A stretch of DNA of 7,895 nucleotides from NCBI GenBank assembly GCA_013298265.1, contig JAAFHE010000149.1:1-7895 (forward strand), written 5' to 3'. Source of the stretch: Lysobacterales bacterium (GTDB lineage Bacteria > Pseudomonadota > Gammaproteobacteria > Xanthomonadales > Rhodanobacteraceae). A program made the translations under genes and the position numbers. This document shows, piece by piece, positions 1 to 5,269 of the stretch. How positions within the stretch are numbered: the stretch's first letter is position 1; every line of letters starts with the position of its first letter. Below the pieces are notes generated by a model. That model was given only the letters and a program-made list of their open reading frames with translations, was not told the DNA's origin and did not search any database.

Positions 1-1176
1 CGGCGGCAGCTTGTTATAGGCCAGGTAGTAATAGATGTGGCCCAGCTCGTGGTAGATCGTGCGGAAGTCTTCCTCGTTCGCGTTGATGCACATCTTGATG
101 CGCACGTCGCCGTCGAGGTTCAGGTCCCAGGCGCTCGCATGGCAGACCACGTCGCGATCGGCCGGTCGCGTGAACTGGGATTTCTCGTAGAACGATTTCG
201 GCAGTGCCGGGAAGCCGATCGAGCTGTAGAAGTCCTCCGCGCGCTTGACCATCGCTTCCGGCGTATAGGCCTTTTCCTTCAGTGCCGCGTCGACGTCGAG
301 ATTCGACACGCCCGGATACGGCTGCAGCAGCGGATACAGCGCCGACCAGTCCTGTGCCCACATGTTGCCGGTGATGTGCGCCGGAATCGTGCCGTCCTTG
401 GCCAGCTTGCCCGGATACTGCTGGTCGAGCTTGTGGCGCGCATAGCACTGCAGGTCCTTGTACAGCGGCTCGACCTGGCCCCAGAGGCGGTCGGTTTCCT
501 TGCGCAGGTCCGCCGCGCTCATGTCATAGCCCGAGCGCCACATCTCCCCGGCATTGGCGTAGCCCATCTCGCCGGCGCCTTCGTTGACGAGTTCGGCGAA
601 GCGCACGTAGTCCTTGCGCATGGCGCGCGCGAGGTTGTGCCAGGCGGTCCAGGCGTCGAGGTCGGCGTCCCAGTCGCGATTCTCGGCCAGCACCTTGCTG
701 AGCTGGTCCAGGTTGCGACAGGTTTCCGGCTTGGTCTCGTCGGTGCAGGACTTGCCCGAGCCGTAGGCCGCGTTGAGGCGCGAGGCGATCTGGGTCAGTT
801 CGGTCAGCTTGGCCGGGTCCTTCGGTGCCGGCATCGCCGTCTGCAGCTTGACGAGGTCGATGCCGCGCTGCGTCGCCGGGGCTATGCCCTTGACGCCGAT
901 GAATTCTTTGGATTTGTCCACATTGACAGAAAGCCGACCCAGCGCGCGTTCGTTGGCCTTGGCCACCAGCACTTCGGTGTCGCCGTTGATATAGGTTTCG
1001 GCGACCCACTGGGCCGCGGTCGCCTCGACGTAGTTGTCGCGGATTTCCTGATTGACGCCGGCGATGAAGCGATCGGCGGACGCGGCGTCGGCAGCCTGCG
1101 CCGATACGGTCGAATGCGCGCCTGCTCCTACACAAAGAGTTAGCGCCAGCGCAAGTGCGGAACGAACTGGTTTCAC
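1..1176 (-). CDS. M2 family (ACE-like) peptidyl-dipeptidase, exported, 3' part outside window
   Basis: Zinc metallopeptidase of the angiotensin-converting-enzyme family, which removes C-terminal dipeptides from oligopeptides; probably periplasmic. Read from a GTG at 1176 it stays open for 392 codons to the left edge. The GTG is chosen because GGGAGA lies 7 bases upstream (1184-1189) and because it gives a signal peptide (MKPVRSALALALTLCVGAGA, likely cut near SAQA, residue 28). No in-frame ATG lies near. Visible hallmarks are the zinc motif HELGH at residues 376-380, followed by IYYYLAYNKLPP, and two cysteine pairs (C144/C153 and C345/C363). The second pair has the same 18-residue spacing, and the same 13-residue distance to the zinc histidine, as the second disulphide of human ACE as I recall it. 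The distal zinc glutamate and about 200-280 residues are off the window. The gene diverges from the small membrane-protein gene. Family assignment is secure; the natural substrate is unknown. Confidence 0.93.
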   Translation of the reverse strand, partial: MKPVRSALALALTLCVGAGAHSTVSAQAADAASADRFIAGVNQEIRDNYVEATAAQWVAETYINGDTEVLVAKANERALGRLSVNVDKSKEFIGVKGIAPATQRGIDLVKLQTAMPAPKDPAKLTELTQIASRLNAAYGSGKSCTDETKPETCRNLDQLSKVLAENRDWDADLDAWTAWHNLARAMRKDYVRFAELVNEGAGEMGYANAGEMWRSGYDMSAADLRKETDRLWGQVEPLYKDLQCYARHKLDQQYPGKLAKDGTIPAHITGNMWAQDWSALYPLLQPYPGVSNLDVDAALKEKAYTPEAMVKRAEDFYSSIGFPALPKSFYEKSQFTRPADRDVVCHASAWDLNLDGDVRIKMCINANEEDFRTIYHELGHIYYYLAYNKLPP

Positions 1177-1331
1177 GGCTACGTCTCCCGGAAAACTGCG
1201 GCCAAAGCGGCCGCTAAAGTGGCTGGGCAGGCTAGTATCCGCCACGCGCGAAAGCAACCGCGGTGCTTGAATTGCCCGCATAGGGATAGCATCTGCGTCC
1301 TGACCGCATGACTTCCGCAGGACAACCCGCA

Positions 1332-1538
1332 ATGAGTACAGGACAAGGTTCCGCCGGCAACGTGATCGCCGCGGTATGCAGTTTTTTCATTCCCGGTCTG
1401 GGTCAGCTGGTGCAGGGGCGCGTACTCATGGCCCTCGTGCATTTCGTGCTCGCTGCCGTGCTGTGGGTGATCTTCCTCGGCTGGATCATCCATCTGTGGT
1501 CGATCATCGATGCGGCGCTGTTCAAACCGCGCGGCTGA
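1332..1538 (+). CDS. Small TM2-like integral membrane protein
   Basis: A 68-residue protein that is almost entirely hydrophobic after a short polar N-terminus. Helix one covers about residues 11-28 and contains FFIPGLGQLVQGR, which resembles the PGxGQxYxG turn of TM2-type small membrane proteins. Helix two covers about residues 31-63 and ends WSIIDAALFKP. Such proteins usually form a two-helix hairpin in the inner membrane; their biochemical role is mostly unknown. I prefer the ATG at 1332 because AGGA (1319-1322) lies 9 bases upstream. An in-frame ATG at 1308, adding eight polar residues, has no clear ribosome site but cannot be excluded. The rhomboid gene follows after 76 bases on the same strand, so co-transcription is plausible. 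No function should be assigned beyond membrane localisation. Confidence 0.78.
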   Translation: MSTGQGSAGNVIAAVCSFFIPGLGQLVQGRVLMALVHFVLAAVLWVIFLGWIIHLWSIIDAALFKPRG

Positions 1539-1614
1539 TGCGCGTCCAGCGGGACTGCTGCAACCGTCCCGGTTTCCGTAGCATGAGCGGCCTGCCCGCC
1601 GGAGTCGTTTCCGC

Positions 1615-2199
1615 ATGATCGTGACGTACATCCTGATCGGCCTGACCGTGGCCGTGTCGCTGCTGGCGTTCAACAACCCCCGCCTCAAGCAGCAGCTCGT
1701 GCTGTGGCCTCCCGCGGTGCGCCGCGGCAACGAGTACTGGCGTCTGGCGAGCTACGGCCTGGTGCATGCGGACGGCATGCATCTATTTTTCAACATGTTT
1801 ACTTTGTACATGTTTGGCCAGTTCATGGAGGTGTATCTGACCTCCAGGATCGGTCCCCTCGGACTGCCGCTGCTGTACCTCGGCGGCCTGGTCGTGTCGA
1901 TACTGCCAAGCTACCTCAAGCACCAGAACGATCCCAGTTACTACAGCCTGGGTGCGTCCGGCGCCGTGTCGGCGGTGCTGTTCGCGTTCGTGCTGCTGCG
2001 TCCGGGCGCGACCATCTATCTGCTCGTGATACCGGTGCCGGCGCTGGTCTTCGGTGTCCTCTACCTGGCCTACTCCTGGTACATGGACCGCCAGTCCAAC
2101 GACAACATCAACCACAGCGCGCATCTGTGGGGTGCGGGTTTCGGCCTGCTGTTCATGACGCTGCTGGAGCCCTCACTGGTTCGCGGGCTGCTTAGCTGA
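1615..2199 (+). CDS. Rhomboid family intramembrane serine protease
   Basis: A 194-residue polytopic membrane protein that cleaves substrates within the inner membrane. The rhomboid signature is complete. WRLASYGLVH (42-51) precedes HLFFN (H56 and N60, the oxyanion-side HxxxN of GlpG). GASG holds the nucleophile S115, and NHSAHLWGAGFG supplies the general base H170 with the following small-residue helix. Hydrophobic stretches near 3-19, 53-75, 80-98, 112-128, 132-153 and 168-184 fit a six-helix rhomboid core without extra domains. The segment between S115 and H170 includes a YMDRQSNDN loop. GGAG at 1601-1604 lies 10 bases before the ATG. It follows the small membrane-protein gene and may share its transcript. 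Catalytic residues are intact, so activity is expected; the substrate cannot be read from the sequence. Nothing marks it as a rhombosortase. Confidence 0.92.
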   Translation: MIVTYILIGLTVAVSLLAFNNPRLKQQLVLWPPAVRRGNEYWRLASYGLVHADGMHLFFNMFTLYMFGQFMEVYLTSRIGPLGLPLLYLGGLVVSILPSYLKHQNDPSYYSLGASGAVSAVLFAFVLLRPGATIYLLVIPVPALVFGVLYLAYSWYMDRQSNDNINHSAHLWGAGFGLLFMTLLEPSLVRGLLS

Positions 2200-2292
2200 A
2201 CGCCTGTCGCGCCCGCTGCGGCGGCGGCGCGCGCAAGTGTCTGGACTTCAACCTGCGGGACGCCGGGTGTATAAGCCTCGTGGCATCACGGA

Positions 2293-2379
2293 ACGCCGCT
2301 TCGACCGGCGTGTGTGCAGGTCTTCGGCGGCATCTTGCCGTCGAAGAGTAATGGGGTCTGTCGCAAGTCGGGTTTGCGG
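2293..2379 (+). promoter_or_regulatory. Series of three hairpins in the gap before the secreted pair
   Basis: The 278-base gap between the rhomboid gene and the next gene contains no convincing CDS but three successive inverted repeats. The first is ACGCCG/CGGCGT at 2293-2298 and 2306-2311. The second and strongest has a 12-base-pair stem with one G-U pair: TCTTCGGCGGCA at 2321-2332 against TGCCGTCGAAGA at 2336-2347, with a 3-base loop. The third is CGCAA/TTGCG at 2362-2366 and 2374-2378. No U-tract follows the strong stem, so it is not a classic intrinsic terminator. It may be a structured 5' leader of the downstream gene, a processing site, or a weak terminator of the rhomboid unit. I do not recognise a named riboswitch. 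Confidence 0.45.
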
Positions 2380-2477
2380 TTGCGCCAAGCGAGCCGCATG
2401 TTGTCCCGCAGGGTCGTGCCGGAGGAATTTCGTCATCCGGCCCTCTTCGCGCGCGTCGACGCATTGGAGAAACAATC

Positions 2478-2885
2478 ATGGTCCTGAAATCAGCTCTAGC
2501 CGCCGTGCTCGGCGGTCTGGCCGTCTGCGCCGCAGGCGATGTCCTCGCCAGCAAACCCGAGAAGACCGCGCCGCCGCCGGCAACGTCCGGCGGTGTCGCC
2601 GAGTCCGGCATGCGCGCCTACGTCAATCCGGAAAGTGGTGCACTGGTGTCGCAGCCGGCCACGCGCGCCCAGGCCGACGCGCTGGCGATGCCCGCGCCTG
2701 ACATGAGCAAGATCCGCGAAATCAAGCACGCGGACGGCTCGACGACCTGGCAATTCAACGGTCAGGTCAACGAAGCCCTGGTCGCCCAGCGCGGTGCCGA
2801 TGGCAAGCTGCGGGTGCGCTGCGGCGAACACGGTGTCGTGCACGACCACGCCGAGCTGCAGCCGGAGGTGTCGAATGAGCGCTGA
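2478..2885 (+). CDS. Small exported protein, possibly post-PEP-CTERM-1-like; function unknown
   Basis: A 135-residue protein with an N-terminal signal peptide (MVLKSALAAVLGGLAVCAAG, probable cleavage after VLA at residue 24) and a Pro/Ala-rich linker. The conserved-looking motif GMRAYVNPESGAL lies at residues 44-56, then a Q/A-rich helix, a segment with DGSTTWQF (86-93), and a C-terminal part ADGKLRVRCGEHG with the only mature cysteine (C115) and clustered histidines (H118, H122, H124). The layout of an MR-Y-(D/N)P-x-(T/S)-G motif followed by a short domain ending in DG-(K/R)-x-x-x-x-C resembles what I recall as the post-PEP-CTERM-1 domain of Xanthomonadaceae, but this is from memory. GGAG at 2465-2468 precedes the ATG by 9 bases. 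Its last 11 bases overlap the start of the PA-domain peptidase, implying translational coupling and a linked role such as chaperone, inhibitor or partner (inference). Confidence 0.82.
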   Translation: MVLKSALAAVLGGLAVCAAGDVLASKPEKTAPPPATSGGVAESGMRAYVNPESGALVSQPATRAQADALAMPAPDMSKIREIKHADGSTTWQFNGQVNEALVAQRGADGKLRVRCGEHGVVHDHAELQPEVSNER

Positions 2886-4344
2886 GCTGCGTCGTCGCAC
2901 GCCTCTTTTTGCGCTGATCGGCCTGCTGCTCGCGGGCTCGGCCGCAGCGCAGTCGACGATCACCGTCGTCAACACCGATGGCGCCGGGGAAGGTTTCAAT
3001 GATCCGGGGGTGCCCAACGCTGCTGCCGGCTGCCAGGCTGGCGACACGCTCGGCGCCTGCCGCCTGCGCGTGTTCCAGGTCGCGGCCGACCAGTGGGAGC
3101 TGCTGCTCAATTCCACGGTCGAGATCCGCGTCAACGCGGCCATGAACCCGTTGACGTGCTCGGGCACGACGGCGGTGCTCGGTTCGGCCGGCCCCACTAC
3201 CGCGCATGCGGACTTCACCAATGCGCCGCTCGCCGGAACAGCCTATGTGCAGGCGCTGGCGAATTCGCTGGCTGGCGCGGACCTCGACTCGTCGCAGTCC
3301 GATATCAATACCCAGTTCAACGTCGATATCGACAACGGCACCTGCCTCACCGGCACCGCGGGCTGGTGGTACAACACCAATCCGGCCACGCCGGTTCCGG
3401 CCGACCGCGTGCCGCTGCTGCCGGTCGTGTTTCACGAAATCGGCCACGGCCTCGGCTTCACCTCGCTGGTGAATACATCGTCGGGCGCCTACTTCACATC
3501 GCTGCCGCCGGTCTGGGCACGCTTTCTCTACGACACGGAAACCGACCGGCGCTGGAACGCGATGACCAACGCGGAGCGTCTCGCCTCCGCGATCAACGAT
3601 CCGGATCTGGTCTGGACCGGACCGCGCACCAACAATCTGGCGCCGAAGTTCCTCGGCCCACCGGCCAAGGTCACGGTCAATTCGCCGGCCGGCATCGCCG
3701 GCGCCTACGATGCGCAGACCGCCGAATTCGGTCCGAGTGTCGCGACGAGCCCGGTTACCGGCGGCGTCGTGCTCGTCAACGACGGCGCCGGCGCCTCGGT
3801 GAACGATGGCTGTGAAACACCGTTCACGAACGCGGCGGCGGTCGCCGGCAACATCGCGCTGATTGATCGGGGCAACTGCACGTTTGTGATCAAGGTCAAG
3901 AACGCGCAGCTCAACGGCGCCATCGGCGCAATCATCGCGAACAACGCGGCGACCGGCCTGCCGGGCATGGGCGGCACCGACCCGACGATCACTATTGCGT
4001 CGCTAGGCACTACCCAGGCTGCGGGTACGGCCATGAAGGCAAACCTCCCAGCGCCGGGCGTCAATGCGACTTTGGGTGTGCAGAGCGGCGGTTCGCTCGC
4101 CGGTACGCAGGAGGGCTGTGTCCGCATGTTCGCGCCGAATCCGGTCCAGTCGGGTTCGTCGGTGTCGCACTTCCACTCCGACGCGTTCCCGAACCTGCTG
4201 ATGGAGCCGTCGCTGAATCGCAGTATCTTCGACAAGGTCGACCTGACCCTGCCGCTGTTCCAGGACATCGGCTGGCGCACGAACGCCGAAAACATCCTGT
4301 TCGTCGACGGTTTCGATCCGAATCCGTGTCCCTTCTTGCCGTGA
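2875..4344 (+). CDS. Exported PA-domain zinc metallopeptidase with C-terminal FVDGFDP tail
   Basis: A 489-residue secreted protein. The ATG at 2875 is chosen because GGAGG (2864-2868) lies 6 bases upstream and a clean signal peptide follows (ending GLLLAGSAAA/Q). Upstream in-frame starts would put a Cys-rich non-signal segment in front. Residues about 28-180 form an N-terminal region. The zinc-helix motif HEIGHGLGF is at 187-195. A protease-associated (PA) domain lies at about 290-400, with the core GNIALIDRGNCTF at 325-337 and a likely C313-C335 disulphide. SHFHSD (431-436) and NLLMEP (440-445) resemble a distal zinc His plus Met-turn; LPLFQDIGW follows. The canonical metzincin third-ligand position is Ser197, so H432 or H434 probably supplies the ligand, as in leishmanolysin-type (M8) enzymes. 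The protein ends FVDGFDPNPCPFLP. Related PA-domain proteins are known in this bacterial group. Exact family and substrate are unproven. Confidence 0.9.
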   Translation: MSAELRRRTPLFALIGLLLAGSAAAQSTITVVNTDGAGEGFNDPGVPNAAAGCQAGDTLGACRLRVFQVAADQWELLLNSTVEIRVNAAMNPLTCSGTTAVLGSAGPTTAHADFTNAPLAGTAYVQALANSLAGADLDSSQSDINTQFNVDIDNGTCLTGTAGWWYNTNPATPVPADRVPLLPVVFHEIGHGLGFTSLVNTSSGAYFTSLPPVWARFLYDTETDRRWNAMTNAERLASAINDPDLVWTGPRTNNLAPKFLGPPAKVTVNSPAGIAGAYDAQTAEFGPSVATSPVTGGVVLVNDGAGASVNDGCETPFTNAAAVAGNIALIDRGNCTFVIKVKNAQLNGAIGAIIANNAATGLPGMGGTDPTITIASLGTTQAAGTAMKANLPAPGVNATLGVQSGGSLAGTQEGCVRMFAPNPVQSGSSVSHFHSDAFPNLLMEPSLNRSIFDKVDLTLPLFQDIGWRTNAENILFVDGFDPNPCPFLP

Positions 4345-4358
4345 TCCGCTGAAAAACG

Positions 4359-4383
4359 GCCGGCGCCCGCAAGGGGCGCCGGC
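4359..4383. terminator. GC-rich stem-loop after the metallopeptidase gene
   Basis: A perfect 10-base-pair inverted repeat, GCCGGCGCCC (4359-4368) and GGGCGCCGGC (4374-4383), encloses a GCAAG loop 14 bases after the metallopeptidase stop. On the plus strand only TT follows, so the U-tract is poor. On the minus strand the stem is followed by CG and then TTTTT (complement of 4352-4356), giving a better intrinsic terminator shape. It most likely ends the plus-strand pair, and it may also stop leftward read-through from the convergent M3 peptidase gene. Confidence 0.6.
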
Positions 4384-4554
4384 TTGCGCGAGCGGCTGCC
4401 TCGCAGCGGCGGTCTTCTCGTCGCACCGGATCGACGCCCGGCCCGCCGCGTGGCTAGTGACAGTGCAGCTACCCCGCGATACGCACCTGCGTTTGACCGG
4501 CCCGCCGCTAAGCCGGACACTCCCCCGCGGGGAAAGGAGCTTCAGGGAGACGAC

Positions 4555-5055
4555 GTGGGCGTGTTCGCGTTTTTGCAACGTATTTTCAGCAGCAAGCCGG
4601 CCGCGTCGGAACGACGCGACAAGCCGCGCATCAACGCACGTGAAGGTACCCGCGTGCTCATCGTGGACGATTCGCCGACCATCGTGGCGCTGCTGCGCAA
4701 GCTGCTGCAGCAGAACGGCTATGCGACGCTGGAAGCCGGTGATGCGGAGGAAGGTATCCGGCTGGCCCAGGTCGAATTGCCCGACCTGATCTTTCTCGAC
4801 ATCGTCCTGCCCGGCATGAACGGCTTCGCCGCGCTGCGCCAGTTGCGCCGCGATTCGCGCACCAAGGAAATCCCGATCATCATGATCAGCGGCAACGAAC
4901 AGGCCACCGAGCAGTTCTACGCCCAGCGCATCGGTGCCGACGATTTCATGAAAAAACCGTTTTCGCGCGCTGAGGTCTTCATGCGCATCGAACGCCTGCT
5001 CAACGCCGAGAAGGTACCGTTCCGGGTTTCGCAGGCTGCGCGCCGCGACGTTTGA
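4555..5055 (+). CDS. Single-domain response regulator (CheY-like receiver)
   Basis: A 166-residue protein with a basic, Ser/Lys/Arg-rich N-terminal extension of about 31 residues and one receiver domain (about 32-152). The receiver has every key residue: acidic pair D38-D39 in VLIVDDSPT, phospho-acceptor D82 in LIFLDIVLPGMNG, S112 at the Thr/Ser switch position and K134 in KKPF. There is no output domain, so it should act by protein-protein contact in phosphorelay, motility or chemosensory signalling, like PilG/PilH/CheY-type regulators; which one cannot be said. A GTG start at 4555 is chosen because AGGGAG (4544-4549) lies 5 bases upstream; a GTG two codons later (4561) is an alternative. 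The frame is open back to 4384, but the added residues look like translated leader. No histidine kinase gene is adjacent. It converges on the M3 peptidase gene. Confidence 0.88.
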   Translation: MGVFAFLQRIFSSKPAASERRDKPRINAREGTRVLIVDDSPTIVALLRKLLQQNGYATLEAGDAEEGIRLAQVELPDLIFLDIVLPGMNGFAALRQLRRDSRTKEIPIIMISGNEQATEQFYAQRIGADDFMKKPFSRAEVFMRIERLLNAEKVPFRVSQAARRDV

Positions 5056-5073
5056 GGCAAGAAACAAGAAAGA

Positions 5074-5160
5074 GGTGAGAGGAGTGAGAAACGAGAGCGA
5101 CGCTCGGAGCGCCTGCTTCACTCGTTCCTCACTACTCCACCCTGTTTTCCGACTTACTCG
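5074..5160. repeat. Imperfectly palindromic intergenic repeat, copy 1
   Basis: About 87 bases beginning GGTGAGAGGAGTGAGAAACG and ending in CTTACTCG. The left arm (5074-5095) and right arm (5121-5141, CTCGTTCCTCACTACTCCACC) are nearly reverse complementary, so the element can form a long hairpin. The loop region (5096-5120) holds a smaller inverted repeat, GAGCG-A-CGCTC (5095-5105). A second copy starts 110 bases downstream. It is embedded in a purine-rich plus strand directly after the response-regulator stop. A REP-like dispersed intergenic repeat is the likeliest class, but only these two copies are visible. Confidence 0.75.
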
Positions 5161-5183
5161 CAGCCGTTTGAGACGGGTGAAGC

Positions 5184-5269
5184 GGTGAGGGCAGTGAGAA
5201 ACGAGAGGGCGCGTCAGATGCCCGCGTCCCACTTGTTCCTCACTGCTCCACACAGGTTTTCTTACTTGG
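5184..5269. repeat. Imperfectly palindromic intergenic repeat, copy 2, reaching into the M3 peptidase stop
   Basis: Second copy of the element at 5074-5160. GTGAGAAACGAGAG is identical in both, and CCTCACTxCTCCA is kept with one change, while the inner loop has diverged. Its arms are 5184-5205 and about 5231-5252. The arm base at 5192 (C, in GCAGTGAG) is complemented in the right arm (CACTGC), which is consistent with a conserved hairpin. The distal end CTTACTTGG covers the TAA stop (5262-5264) and last codons of the minus-strand M3 peptidase gene. Copy 1 has CTTACTCG in the matching place. Both copies sit between convergent genes and may help terminate them. Confidence 0.75.

Noticed and set aside
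37..1143. A 368-codon plus-strand open frame opposite the M2 peptidase
   Set aside because: It lies entirely antisense to a recognisable M2 peptidase with catalytic motif and signal peptide. Its Val/Arg/Leu-rich product is typical of the reverse strand of GC-rich genes.
1615..2199. The rhomboid as a rhombosortase acting on the nearby tailed peptidase
   Set aside because: The peptidase tail has no GlyGly motif, transmembrane helix or basic end, which rhombosortase substrates need, and the rhomboid has no rhombosortase-specific feature that I can recognise.
4384..4554. N-terminal extension of the response regulator from an ATG at 4384
   Set aside because: The extra 57 residues are Arg/Pro-rich without a family match, the ATG-proximal part adjoins the upstream terminator stem, and a good ribosome site marks the GTG at 4555. 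The stretch holds a 10-base palindrome, CCCCGCGGGG at 4523-4532, but no recognised riboswitch.
5074..5269. CRISPR array
   Set aside because: Only two units, each about 87 bases and internally palindromic with internal divergence, separated by about 23 bases. This does not fit short exact repeats with uniform unique spacers, and no cas genes are present.
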